A stretch of DNA of 64,000 nt from NCBI RefSeq assembly GCF_019656055.1, contig NZ_BPKY01000001.1, positions 310,001 through 374,000 on the forward strand, read 5' to 3'. Origin of the DNA: Leuconostoc miyukkimchii. Its GTDB lineage: Bacteria; Bacillota; Bacilli; Lactobacillales; Lactobacillaceae. Every line of letters begins with the position of its first letter. Position 1 is the stretch's first letter. The position numbers and the translations under genes are program-made. The notes beneath the pieces are model-generated. The model saw only the letters and a list, made by a program, of their open reading frames with translations. It made no database searches and was not told where the DNA came from. This document shows positions 1 through 7,585 of the stretch, piece after piece.

Positions 1-244
1 TATGTCCGTCCCAAGTTATTGCGTAACAATCAATCAATACCAAGGTGTCGTTAACATATATAAATTTAATATTAATATATCCCGCTTCATCTAATTTTTG
101 CAAAGTATATATGATGTCATCAGGATTATAACTGACTAGTTCTTTACCGTTCATAAAATCGTTCTTCGTTAAATTTTCATTGATAGTGGATTTGTCTTCA
201 ATGAACAGTAGTGTCGAACGAACACAATCGTTATTTAATTTCAT
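1..244 (-). CDS. DUF2513 family phage protein (C-terminus outside window)
   Basis: Reading leftward from an ATG at 244, the frame is open to the window edge and gives 81 residues. The N-terminus starts MKLNNDCVRSTLLFIED and continues with a segment containing YTLQKLDEAGYINIKF. This matches my memory of the DUF2513 family of small prophage proteins, whose members begin with MKL-D-R-ILL-IE and contain a helix ending in LxxAGLI. A GAAAGGA ribosome-binding site precedes the ATG. It runs opposite to the following phage genes, as expected for the lysogeny side of a prophage. Its function is unknown. The 3' end is cut by the window, so completeness cannot be judged. Confidence 0.75.
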   Translation of the reverse strand, partial: MKLNNDCVRSTLLFIEDKSTINENLTKNDFMNGKELVSYNPDDIIYTLQKLDEAGYINIKFIYVNDTLVLIDCYAITWDGH

Positions 245-265
245 GGTTATTTTTTCCTTTCTCTT

Positions 266-304
266 ACTAGGCAAATGAGCTAGTAACTTAAGGATATCAC
301 TAGC
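266..304. promoter_or_regulatory. Possible operator between divergent phage genes
   Basis: The 92-base gap between the leftward DUF2513 gene and the rightward excisionase-like gene holds three related half-sites: ACTAG at 266-270, GCTAGT at 279-284 and ACTAGC at 299-304. The last two form an inverted repeat with 14 bases between the arms. Placement in a divergent phage control region suggests binding of a repressor or excisionase, but no protein can be assigned from sequence. Confidence 0.3.
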
Positions 305-336
305 ACCACATTAAAACATTAGAAAAGGAGGCACCT

Positions 337-534
337 ATGCCAATGTTTGAAAGCAGGAGTTACCTGCAAAAAGAAATTGTGGATAAAAATCATCTCGACA
401 TGCACTTGATGACATTTTACAAATATATCAAGCGCGAAAAAAATTTTCCAAAGCCGTTCTTTGTAAGCGGTAATCGAAAAAAATGGGATGGTACAGCGCT
501 TCAGTATTTTATTGACAAGAAGTCAGGGAGGTAG
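337..534 (+). CDS. Excisionase-like / small HTH DNA-binding phage protein
   Basis: A 65-residue basic protein with a strong AAGGAGG site five bases before the ATG. The segment around residues 24-50 (LMTFYKYIKREKNFPKPFF then GNRKKWDG) looks like the winged-helix fold of phage excisionases and AlpA/MerR-like regulators, where a short helix pair is followed by a proline-containing wing. Its place next to the lysogeny side of the prophage and ahead of the early genes supports a role in excision or early control. This is a fold-level inference; no specific family signature was recognised. Confidence 0.5.
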   Translation: MPMFESRSYLQKEIVDKNHLDMHLMTFYKYIKREKNFPKPFFVSGNRKKWDGTALQYFIDKKSGR

Positions 535-537
535 CGC

Positions 538-747
538 ATGATAATAGGCACAGTAGCAATCATCATTGGTGTCGTCTACTTCATGTATGCGGAAGACAAG
601 ATGAATCGTGAAGACGCAGAGAGTGATTATAAGAGCCGTGTTGCAATGGGCGAAGACCCAGCATATGTTGCATGGTCGATTAATCAGGCGGTAGATGATA
701 CAAGATCAATTGACAAAGCAAATCGTGTGTACAAGCAAGGTCGATAA
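538..747 (+). CDS. Small membrane-anchored phage protein of unknown function
   Basis: A 69-residue protein starts three bases after the preceding stop codon, so the two genes are probably co-transcribed. Residues 1-17 are a hydrophobic segment (MIIGTVAIIIGVVYFMY) that should insert in the membrane, and the rest is charged and soluble (DKMNREDAESDYKSR onward). No family was recognised. Such one-helix proteins are common among early genes of temperate Gram-positive phages. The start could also be slightly later, because no strong ribosome-binding site is visible inside the upstream gene. Confidence 0.55.
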   Translation: MIIGTVAIIIGVVYFMYAEDKMNREDAESDYKSRVAMGEDPAYVAWSINQAVDDTRSIDKANRVYKQGR

Positions 748-854
748 AAATAAAAAACGCCCAACTGTTAAGAACTGTTAGACGTAGATATGAAATGTTG
801 TTTTGACACGACATTTATGCTTTCAATTCTAACAAGAAAGAGAGAGGCAGTCAA

Positions 855-1820
855 ATGAACGAACTCACTAAACCTAGTATTGGTATTGACAATGGTCAAA
901 TTCATTTTAAAAATGTTGATGAATTTAAAACAGATTTTGAACAAGTTATCCAGCGAAATAGTCACTTTATAGTCACTGAAGAAACACTCAAAGGTTCAGC
1001 CAACGCTCGAGCAGAGTTGCGTAATGCGGCTAAAGAGTCAGCATCATGGCGAAGCAAAGTTAAAACTGAATTATTGAAACCATTTGATGATGTTTCTGAA
1101 ATAGCTATAGCCTATGAGAAACAAGTGAAAGCCGCTGCTGACGATATTGATAAAGATATTAAAGTGTTTGAAGAAGTGGAAAGGCAGAAGCGTCGTGACG
1201 GATTAACCAAGTGGATTGCTGAACGGGCAGCAGAGTTGGATGTTAATCCGGATATTACAATTAATGAAAAATGGTTCATTAAAGGGAACTTTAATGGCAC
1301 AGTTCCAAAGCAGGCGTTTGTTGATGATCATATTGAACCAGAACTTGAACGTTTAGTACAAGCCAAGGCACAGCGTGCAGCGGACACTATCGCTATTCGA
1401 AACTATGCGGAAAGCAAGTCGTTTGACCCTGAAGGTTATATTCACAGCTTAGATTTTAAAAGTCTTGCTGAAATTATGGGTGACATTGACGGTGATGTGA
1501 TTAAACGAGAGAAACGTGAAGAAGCTGCAGCAGCGGTTGCTGAGATGGAAGCAAACCAAGCGCGTGAACAGCACGTTGATGAAGTGACAGTAGCTAATAA
1601 GATTATTGACAAAAGCACTGGCGAGATTGTTAGTGAGACCCAACAAGAACCTGTTGATTTTAACCAACCAGTAATACAACCGACAGCTACACAAGAAACT
1701 ATTTCTCCGGAAAATCAAATATTTACAAGATTGTTGTATGTTACTGGAACTATTAAAGATATGCAGTCAGTGGCGACCTTTCTAAATGCTAACGGCATTG
1801 CGTTCAGAGGTGAGTCATGA
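855..1820 (+). CDS. DUF1351 family phage protein
   Basis: A 321-residue, highly charged protein. The central 60-130 region (KVKTELLKPFDDVSEIA, then long helices rich in K, E and A) should be mainly coiled-coil. The order DUF1351, RecA-like ATPase, DUF669 is a recurrent early block in phages of Lactobacillales, and the sequence fits DUF1351 as I know it. Its role is not established; its position suggests DNA recombination or replication. A GAGAGAGG site precedes the ATG. The end overlaps the next start by four bases (ATGA), which indicates translational coupling. Confidence 0.75.
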   Translation: MNELTKPSIGIDNGQIHFKNVDEFKTDFEQVIQRNSHFIVTEETLKGSANARAELRNAAKESASWRSKVKTELLKPFDDVSEIAIAYEKQVKAAADDIDKDIKVFEEVERQKRRDGLTKWIAERAAELDVNPDITINEKWFIKGNFNGTVPKQAFVDDHIEPELERLVQAKAQRAADTIAIRNYAESKSFDPEGYIHSLDFKSLAEIMGDIDGDVIKREKREEAAAAVAEMEANQAREQHVDEVTVANKIIDKSTGEIVSETQQEPVDFNQPVIQPTATQETISPENQIFTRLLYVTGTIKDMQSVATFLNANGIAFRGES

Positions 1821-2479
1821 GAGTGTATGAGCCAGGTCAAATTAAACCAATGGGTAATATGTATTTTATTTACGGTGAAGGTGGGACAGGTAAAACCACT
1901 TTGGCCAAACAATTAGTAGGCAACAAATTATTATTGAGTTTTGATGGTTCAACAAATGCATTAGTTGGGACCAATGATATTCGAGTCTTTGCATATGATC
2001 ATACGGATGCAGCAACATTGCAGAATCAAGTGAGTAGTCATCTTAATGAGGCGGTTATGAGCGGTATATATCGAGTGATTATCCTAGACAACATGACAGC
2101 ATTACAAAACTGGGTACTTGAAAATATTGATAATGCGAGCAAGGATAATCGTCAAAATTATCAAAAATTGCAGCTATGGTTCAGGGACTTAGGTATGTAT
2201 CTGAGAGCATCAGGATTAACAGTCATGGCCACAGCACATCAAATAGATAATGGGTCAACTGGTTTGGTGGGTGGCCGTCGCTATGGGGCGGATATGAACG
2301 CTAAGACCTTCAACGCATTTAGTGCACCGTTTGATGTTGTTGGACGCATATACAAAGAAAATGGCCAACGTCTGATTGATTTAGATACAGAAAAAGGCAA
2401 TCACGCCAAGAACAGAATTGATGATCGTCTGTTGATTAAGGCAGATGAACTCATTGAAATTAAGAAAGAGGAAAAGTAA
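1817..2479 (+). CDS. RecA-like AAA ATPase, Sak4-type recombination protein
   Basis: A 220-residue P-loop ATPase. The Walker A motif GEGGTGKTT lies at about residues 20-28 and a Walker B-like strand YRVIILDNM near residue 90. The compact single-domain size and genomic place match AAA_24/Sak4 proteins, which are RecA-derived single-strand annealing or strand-exchange factors in phages. It sits between DUF1351 and an SSB-like DUF669 protein and is coupled to both: a four-base overlap upstream, and a downstream ATG right after its stop. Annotation as a generic AAA ATPase would also be correct; the Sak4 assignment is from fold and context. Confidence 0.8.
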   Translation: MRVYEPGQIKPMGNMYFIYGEGGTGKTTLAKQLVGNKLLLSFDGSTNALVGTNDIRVFAYDHTDAATLQNQVSSHLNEAVMSGIYRVIILDNMTALQNWVLENIDNASKDNRQNYQKLQLWFRDLGMYLRASGLTVMATAHQIDNGSTGLVGGRRYGADMNAKTFNAFSAPFDVVGRIYKENGQRLIDLDTEKGNHAKNRIDDRLLIKADELIEIKKEEK

Positions 2480-3202
2480 ATGGCATTTGGATTCGTAGTA
2501 GATAGTAACAATGTTTTGGGGCAAATGGTAGAAGAGAGTGGTAAGTACAATGTACGTGTTTCAGACACGTCAGCAGTGACAATGTCTAAGACAAATAAGC
2601 AAATGGCTGTGCTAGATTTTGAAGTTATTGATGGCGACTACGCAGGGGGCAAAATTCGATACGATAACGTGGTTTGGGATGAAACATCATCTGAAGCTAT
2701 TGAACGTTCAAAGAAAAGTTTCAACACGATATTAGTCGCTATTGGCGTACCAGATGGCACACAGTTAACTGATATGATTCAATTTGTGAATGGCTTAGTT
2801 GGCAAGCAACTGAATGTGTCAACTGAGTGGGAAATGAATAACAAAGGGCAATACAACTTGGTCGTTAAATCTCATAACAAATTTGACACAACAGGAAGCA
2901 AGCCGAGTGGCGTTAAACGACCAGAAGGTGCTATGTTACCAAACACGAGTACAGGTACATCATTTGGCAACTCACAGGCAAATACATCAACCTTTGGCAC
3001 ACCAGGCACACAAGCATCCCCAGCTGCTAAACAAAATACAGGCTTTGCAGGTTTTGGATCGGGAGCACCGACGCCTCAACCACAACAAGGTGAATTTGAA
3101 CCTAACCAAATGTTTGGCCAAGGGTCTAAAGCGCCACAGGCAGCACCAGATCCATTTGCAGGGCAAATTGTGAATGTTGATCTTAATAATCTACCATTCT
3201 AA
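2480..3202 (+). CDS. DUF669 family phage protein, SSB-like
   Basis: A 240-residue protein. Residues 1-135 form the DUF669-type domain (start MAFGFVVDSNNVLGQM, then YNVRVSDTS and a beta-rich region). Residues 140-220 are a low-complexity linker rich in G, S, T, Q, P and N. The chain ends in VDLNNLPF, which resembles the acidic-hydrophobic tip of bacterial single-strand binding proteins. Domain, disordered linker and tip together mimic SSB architecture. Directly downstream of the Sak4-like ATPase with no gap, it is probably the single-strand DNA partner of that recombinase. DNA binding has not been shown here. Confidence 0.75.
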   Translation: MAFGFVVDSNNVLGQMVEESGKYNVRVSDTSAVTMSKTNKQMAVLDFEVIDGDYAGGKIRYDNVVWDETSSEAIERSKKSFNTILVAIGVPDGTQLTDMIQFVNGLVGKQLNVSTEWEMNNKGQYNLVVKSHNKFDTTGSKPSGVKRPEGAMLPNTSTGTSFGNSQANTSTFGTPGTQASPAAKQNTGFAGFGSGAPTPQPQQGEFEPNQMFGQGSKAPQAAPDPFAGQIVNVDLNNLPF

Positions 3203-3264
3203 AAATACTGACAAGTGATGTGGCGTAACCACACGAGAGGGTGAGAGGCCCAATGGAGGAACGC

Positions 3265-4332
3265 ATGGCAGACATTAAATATTTCACACAGATACCAGCA
3301 TGGGTTGATGAACTTGAAGACGTGTCCGACTTTCAAGTGCGTTTACTTGGTTTTATTTATACATTGGAAAATACAGTTGGCTCGGCATTTCCATCGAACG
3401 GTTTTCTTGCCAAGAAATATCGTAAGAAAGAAAATTCAGTTCAAAAAGCGCTGAGTGATCTTTACAAAAAAGGTTATGTCACAAGTAAAGTCAAATATAA
3501 AAATGGTACAAGTGAGGTTGAAAAAAGGTATTTAACTTTAAATCAACCACGTGATTTAAATCATAAAGGTGGTGGATTAAAATCCACTACCCTAGTGGAA
3601 ACAAATCACAGGGGTAGTGGATTAAAGTCCACAGATAGTAAATCATTTAGTAAATCAATGAGTATATCAATACCCCCTACCCCCAAAGGGGATGAAATGG
3701 GTGAGAATGATTTTTCAAATCAAAACCAAATCGATTCAGAATTGCACAACGAAACAAAGGGGAGCGAAGCGACACTTTTAGCAACCCGCGAAGCGAAAGA
3801 AGAAAGCATTGATTTGAATTTGAAGATGTTGCGTTATGCTCGTCTTGCTTTTGGTAAATCAGAAATTGAAGTACCAGATACAACCAAGGGCATGTTCTCT
3901 GGCATTGTGAATCGTAATATTGATTTTCAGAGCTTTATCGATGTGACAAACTATTTAGCAACCAAGTGGACACCAGAATTTATAGCCACCAAGCCCGTTA
4001 TTGCTTATCTGGTAAATATGTCAAAATGGGATGCGCGAGAAAATGAAGCACGGTCAGCTGGATTCATTAACTCAAAATCAGTCGTTGATAAACAAGCAGC
4101 AGTTGAGAATGAACAGGGCAAGCGAGCACGTGAACATGACTTGCAAAGTTTGGCCAATGAACGGTATCCAATTATTAAACGTTTGTATATTGAAAAATAT
4201 GGCCGTGAAAAAATGCCATTGCCGTCATTGCATATGCCAGCATTTGATAACTTGTCAGCTTGGGAAAAATTAGTTAGTGGCGATGAAAAAACTTTGGCGC
4301 ATCTCCACGAAATTGTTGAAGCAGAGGATTAA
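3265..4332 (+). CDS. Phage replication initiator with N-terminal helix-turn-helix
   Basis: The best start is the ATG at 3265, which has GGAGG five bases upstream and gives 355 residues (MADIKYFTQIPAW). An upstream GTG at 3241 is in frame but has a weaker site. Residues 5-90 form a winged-helix domain with FPSNGFLAKKYRKKENSVQKAL as recognition region, as in phage replisome organisers. Residues 95-150 are a repetitive linker. The C-terminal part ends in a conserved-looking segment (IKRLYIEKYGREKMPLP). It is followed six bases later by a DnaB-type helicase, so it is the likely origin-binding initiator and helicase loader. The linker-coding DNA contains the repeats noted at 3572-3632. Confidence 0.75.
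   Translation: MADIKYFTQIPAWVDELEDVSDFQVRLLGFIYTLENTVGSAFPSNGFLAKKYRKKENSVQKALSDLYKKGYVTSKVKYKNGTSEVEKRYLTLNQPRDLNHKGGGLKSTTLVETNHRGSGLKSTDSKSFSKSMSISIPPTPKGDEMGENDFSNQNQIDSELHNETKGSEATLLATREAKEESIDLNLKMLRYARLAFGKSEIEVPDTTKGMFSGIVNRNIDFQSFIDVTNYLATKWTPEFIATKPVIAYLVNMSKWDARENEARSAGFINSKSVVDKQAAVENEQGKRAREHDLQSLANERYPIIKRLYIEKYGREKMPLPSLHMPAFDNLSAWEKLVSGDEKTLAHLHEIVEAED
3572..3632. repeat. Palindromic direct repeats inside the initiator gene, possible phage origin
   Basis: A perfect palindrome GTGGATTAAAATCCAC lies at 3572-3587. A near copy, GTGGATTAAAGTCCAC, lies at 3617-3632, 45 bases further on. Between them CCACTA-CCC-TAGTGG (3584-3598) is a second inverted repeat. The surroundings are AT-rich. 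Many temperate phages keep their replication origin inside the initiator gene, so these could be initiator-binding iterons. They also encode a short peptide repeat (GLKST twice), so protein-level repetition is an alternative explanation. Confidence 0.5.
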
Positions 4333-4337
4333 ATTTT

Positions 4338-5666
4338 ATGTATGAAATACAGATGGAACATCAGTTATTAGGTGCTTTGATGGTATCAAGTGATATTAGT
4401 GGCACGGTGGCTGATATAAATGGACACGTTGTACCGGAAGACTTTTATGATCAACCGGCAAAAGAAATGTTCAGTCGTATTTTAGAACTGGTGGATGATG
4501 GCCACGAAATCAATCCAATTACTTTGGCCACCAAAAATGTGCCACTAGATTTTATTGCTGATATTTCAGTATTGGGTGTCTCATCACACATTGCGGTTAG
4601 TTTAGCTGATAAAGTGGCCAAGCAATCAGAGACACGTAATTTATACATGACAGCGCAACAAGTTATGAGCTATTTAGCAAATGGGGAAGATGTTGATTTG
4701 GTTAAGATGAATCTGATTGAGTATTTATCAGATGGTCGACATGACAAGTTAGAGACAACAAAACATATTAGTGAGGCAGTGGCACCGACACTTGAAAGTA
4801 TTGCAGAACAACGTGAGCAGGAAGGCGTGCCAGGTATCACAACAGGATTTAAGATGATTGACAAAGAGATTGGTGGCTTGTTACCGTCTTCACTGACAAT
4901 TATTGGTGCAAGACCGGCCATGGGAAAAACAGCATTCGCATTGAACATGGCCGAGGGTGCTGCACGTTTGGCCAATAAACCTGTCTTAGTTATTTCACTT
5001 GAAATGAGTAACGACATGTTGGTGAAACGCATGTTGTCAACACGTAGTTTAGTAGATGCTGAAAAAATACGTGATAGCAAACTAACTGATCAAGAATTCA
5101 ATGACTTGAGCTACAATGCGGAAAAACTAAGTCAATTACCTATCTGGTTTGACGACACACCAATTCAAAGTTTCACAGATATTCGTAGTCGTGTGCTTAA
5201 ATTAAAACGTCAACAAGGTGAAATAGGCATGGTGCTGATTGATTATCTTGGCTTGGTTGAAACTGGTAATAAAAAAAATAGTAGCAGAGTTAACGAAGTA
5301 GCAAAAATTAGTCGTGGTTTGAAAGTATTGAGTAAAGAAATTAAAGCGCCTGTGGTTGCTTTAGCACAGCTTAATCGTGGTGTTGAACAGCGAACAGATA
5401 AACGACCATTGCTGTCTGATTTGCGAGATAGCGGCTCTATTGAACAGGATGCCGACAATGTGGCGTTCTTGTATCGTGACGATTATTATCGCAATGAAGG
5501 TGAAGAAGAAAAGAGTGATGATGAAATTTCACAAGTAGAATTCATTGTGGCCAAGAATAGAAATGGTAAACGCGGAACTGTGCCATTGTCATTTGATAAA
5601 AAGCACAACCTCATGACTGATTGGCGACCAAGTCATCAGTCAACTAATACAGATCAAGGGTGGTAG
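4338..5666 (+). CDS. dnaB: Replicative DNA helicase, DnaB family (phage)
   Basis: A 442-residue protein with the N-terminal DnaB domain (EHQLLGALMVSSDIS, residues 6-100) and the C-terminal RecA-like motor. Walker A is GARPAMGKTAFA near residue 190, a Walker B-like strand MVLIDYLGLV is near 300, and DLRDSGSIEQDAD near 365 is the conserved DnaB segment. Length and both domains are complete. It directly follows the initiator gene, as helicase and loader often do in phage replication modules. The gene shows no sign of damage, in contrast to the packaging genes downstream. Confidence 0.92.
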   Translation: MYEIQMEHQLLGALMVSSDISGTVADINGHVVPEDFYDQPAKEMFSRILELVDDGHEINPITLATKNVPLDFIADISVLGVSSHIAVSLADKVAKQSETRNLYMTAQQVMSYLANGEDVDLVKMNLIEYLSDGRHDKLETTKHISEAVAPTLESIAEQREQEGVPGITTGFKMIDKEIGGLLPSSLTIIGARPAMGKTAFALNMAEGAARLANKPVLVISLEMSNDMLVKRMLSTRSLVDAEKIRDSKLTDQEFNDLSYNAEKLSQLPIWFDDTPIQSFTDIRSRVLKLKRQQGEIGMVLIDYLGLVETGNKKNSSRVNEVAKISRGLKVLSKEIKAPVVALAQLNRGVEQRTDKRPLLSDLRDSGSIEQDADNVAFLYRDDYYRNEGEEEKSDDEISQVEFIVAKNRNGKRGTVPLSFDKKHNLMTDWRPSHQSTNTDQGW

Positions 5667-5842
5667 AAAGCGTGTATACAGGAGATGAAAGTTTTGAAGA
5701 AGCAGATGCGAGCTACACCATCAATTTAATTAATGGTGTCACGCGTGATTATTGGACAGGTTCTCAAACTGCAGAAATGACGGTTAAGAAAATACTTGAA
5801 AAAATTAACATGCATAAGGATCGTGTCAGAATGGAAGGGTAA
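5660..5842 (+). CDS. Small acidic phage protein of unknown function
   Basis: A 60-residue frame begins with a GTG at 5660 inside the end of the helicase gene; a second GTG at 5672 is an alternative start. The protein (residues 7-45: TGDESFEEADASYTINLING and onward) contains a predicted amphipathic C-terminal helix (VKKILEKINMHKDR). It stops two bases before the next gene. Tight packing between two phage genes supports expression, but no family was recognised and the exact start is uncertain. Confidence 0.5.
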   Translation: MVESVYTGDESFEEADASYTINLINGVTRDYWTGSQTAEMTVKKILEKINMHKDRVRMEG

Positions 5843-5844
5843 GT

Positions 5845-6531
5845 ATGCCACGTGAATATTCTGGTAAGGCAGTTTCATATGACGGTGAGAACTTAGTAAT
5901 TAATGTTGGCCACATTGAAATTGATTGGCAAAAGTTATTACGATACAACAAAGGCGATGCCCCAAAAGTTGAATTAGTATTTGATGATCAGCAACGACGC
6001 TCATTATTACAGAATAAACACATGCATGCCATTATCAGTGATATTGCGAACTGGCAAGGAGAGGATCCAGAGGAAATTAAAATGTGGTTTAAATGGGCCT
6101 TTGCAAATGCATTTGAATTAGACGAAATCAAAACAAGCAGAATGTCAATGGAGCAAGCTAGTGCATTTATTAGTATGCTGATTACTTTTGCATTAAAACA
6201 TGGTGTGGCATTAGTAAACTACGCACCACTAGAAATGCTTGCGCCAGATGATGTTGCTGCATTTGAATACCAATGTCTTATTCACAAACGTTGTGTGATT
6301 TGTGGTAAACATCCAAGTGATTTACACCATCTAGATACAGTTGGCGCAAATGGCGGTAATCGTGGCCAGATGAATCATCTCAGATTACGTGCAGTGCAAT
6401 TATGTCGAGAGCATCATCAAATGGCTGGACAAATTGGCGTTGATACATTTTTAGCACGATATCATCTCACAGGCATCAAGATAGATGAAGACATTGCGAA
6501 GATACACAAATTGAATATGAGGTCGCTATGA
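5845..6531 (+). CDS. Putative HNH-type nuclease (phage, HNHc_6-like)
   Basis: A 228-residue protein. The N-terminal 140 residues match the helper domain seen in phage proteins called putative HNHc nuclease. The C-terminal third carries the zinc/HNH-like site: CVICGKHPSDLHHLD, then NHLRLRAVQLCREHHQ. Two cysteine pairs and the HH and HLD histidines give a plausible metal centre. In related phages such proteins sit between the helicase and the late regulator and are thought to process recombination or replication intermediates, somewhat like NinG/Rap. It overlaps the next small gene by four bases. Confidence 0.75.
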   Translation: MPREYSGKAVSYDGENLVINVGHIEIDWQKLLRYNKGDAPKVELVFDDQQRRSLLQNKHMHAIISDIANWQGEDPEEIKMWFKWAFANAFELDEIKTSRMSMEQASAFISMLITFALKHGVALVNYAPLEMLAPDDVAAFEYQCLIHKRCVICGKHPSDLHHLDTVGANGGNRGQMNHLRLRAVQLCREHHQMAGQIGVDTFLARYHLTGIKIDEDIAKIHKLNMRSL

Positions 6532-6683
6532 TTAAATATATCGTCAGTGAGGACAAGGTGCCACATAAAGAGACACTTGGGAGGATGTCATATCATCTTG
6601 CTGTGGCAGTTCAACAATTGATTGGCGGTGAAATTTATGCGATTGATGATGTCGCGCACACGATAAGGAAGATAGAACAATAA
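6528..6683 (+). CDS. Small phage protein, 51 residues
   Basis: The ATG at 6528 overlaps the stop of the nuclease gene (ATGA), giving translational coupling. The 51-residue product begins MIKYIVSEDKVPHKETLGRM and ends AIDDVAHTIRKIEQ. It is probably a small alpha/beta protein; no family was recognised. Codon use matches the neighbours. A GC-containing hairpin (GCAGG-TGTG-CCTGC, about 6733-6747) lies between it and the late regulator. Confidence 0.5.
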   Translation: MIKYIVSEDKVPHKETLGRMSYHLAVAVQQLIGGEIYAIDDVAHTIRKIEQ

Positions 6684-6775
6684 CACAACAAGCTCTATCT
6701 AATATGACTATTCATAAATTTTAGTCAAGATGGCAGGTGTGCCTGCTGTACATACAGTTAAGGAGAGATAGTAAT

Positions 6776-7219
6776 TTGGCTTATGATCGCGATAAAACAA
6801 TAAAAAGAGTATCTGAATTTTTTGGTGATCCAAATGCTGTGAATAAGCCATCTGATTTTAAAGATTTGCTTGATTTGGCCCACATCACTAACGTTGATTC
6901 ATTATATCGTTCTCCAACTATATCCGACATGCCTATGAATAGCTCATTTGGTAATCATATGGAAGAGTCAACAATTAACTATCTGTTTGGTGGAGATGTT
7001 GCAAAGTCAGAAGTCAACAAAATCGCAATGGCTTTGCGCAACATGGAGCACAGATTTAGCCACGTGATATTCTTGCGCCACTTTAAGGGGATGAACATTG
7101 AAAGTATAGCTGAGGCGATTGGCTATTCACCTAGCAACGTCCGTAAATTGTTGGATACGGCATATTACAAGTTTGCCCTTTGGACGGAAGAAAATCTCAA
7201 ACTTACAGTTTTAGTGTAG
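6776..7219 (+). CDS. ArpU-family phage late transcription regulator
   Basis: The likely start is a TTG at 6776, nine bases after AGGAGAG. This gives 147 residues beginning LAYDRDKTIKRVSEF; upstream in-frame codons have no ribosome-binding site. The C-terminal 55 residues (FLRHFKGMNIESIAEAIGYSP then VRKLLDTAYYKF) form a sigma-70 region 4-like helix-turn-helix, typical of ArpU-type activators. In related phages this protein is the last early gene and switches on packaging, structural and lysis genes. It sits right before the former packaging region, which fits. Confidence 0.8.
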   Translation: MAYDRDKTIKRVSEFFGDPNAVNKPSDFKDLLDLAHITNVDSLYRSPTISDMPMNSSFGNHMEESTINYLFGGDVAKSEVNKIAMALRNMEHRFSHVIFLRHFKGMNIESIAEAIGYSPSNVRKLLDTAYYKFALWTEENLKLTVLV

Positions 7220-7339
7220 ATTCGGTGTATATTGAGTGGCGGCAGAGTGTGATGAAATCGTGTATATTAGTATTATTGAAAGATTCGTAAATCAGCATTA
7301 CAGTTAATGTGTTTGTTTAATTAAAAATATTGAACAACG

Positions 7340-7369
7340 TTTAACATTTAGACAAAAAAGGTGTACTAT
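7340..7369 (+). promoter_or_regulatory. Promoter with extended -10 for a short transcript
   Basis: TTTAAC (7340-7345), an 18-base spacer and TACTAT (7364-7369) preceded by TG give a sigma-A promoter. It points at the structured region 7376-7490. No phage gene starts directly behind it. Confidence 0.6.
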
Positions 7370-7375
7370 GTAACT

Positions 7376-7490
7376 GTGGATGGAAACATCCATAATCTTC
7401 ATGATATCTCCCTATAAGGGAACAACTCCACAAAATACATCAATTGGAATATTGATGATGAAATAAGAACCCTAACCGGTTCTTATTTTG
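7376..7490 (+). ncRNA. Possible structured small RNA in the prophage
   Basis: Downstream of the promoter lies about 115 bases with no useful ORF but dense pairing. TGTGGA (7375-7380 region) can pair with TCCACA (7427-7432) to close a domain holding ATG-GAAA-CAT and TCCC-TATAA-GGGA (7409-7421). A separate hairpin CATCAAT-ATTGATG follows (7438-7457). An intrinsic terminator AATAAGAACC/GGTTCTTATT with T-run ends it (7462-7489). Promoter, compact folds and terminator argue for an independent small RNA. No Rfam family was recognised, and it could instead be an attenuated leader of the next gene, though that gene has its own promoter. Confidence 0.5.
7461..7490 (+). terminator. Intrinsic terminator
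   Basis: A ten-base stem AATAAGAACC (7462-7471) pairs with GGTTCTTATT (7478-7487) over a CTAACC loop, followed by TTG and TTT. It ends the putative small RNA. Confidence 0.75.
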
Positions 7491-7524
7491 TTTACGGTAT
7501 ATTTTGTTGAAAACAAACGTATTT

Positions 7525-7554
7525 TTGCAAATTATTCAACAGAAGGTGTAAAAT
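7525..7554 (+). promoter_or_regulatory. Promoter of the DUF308 gene
   Basis: TTGCAA (7525-7530), an 18-base spacer and TAAAAT (7549-7554). It lies between the upstream terminator and the DUF308 start at 7586, so the gene can be transcribed independently of the phage operons. Confidence 0.55.
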
Positions 7555-7585
7555 AGTTTGTATAAAAATTAGAGGGAGATATTAG

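Noticed and set aside
2883-3173. 96-codon frame inside the DUF669 gene
   Set aside because: It is a shifted reading of the low-complexity linker, rich in H and Q as expected from that DNA, with no sign of its own expression.
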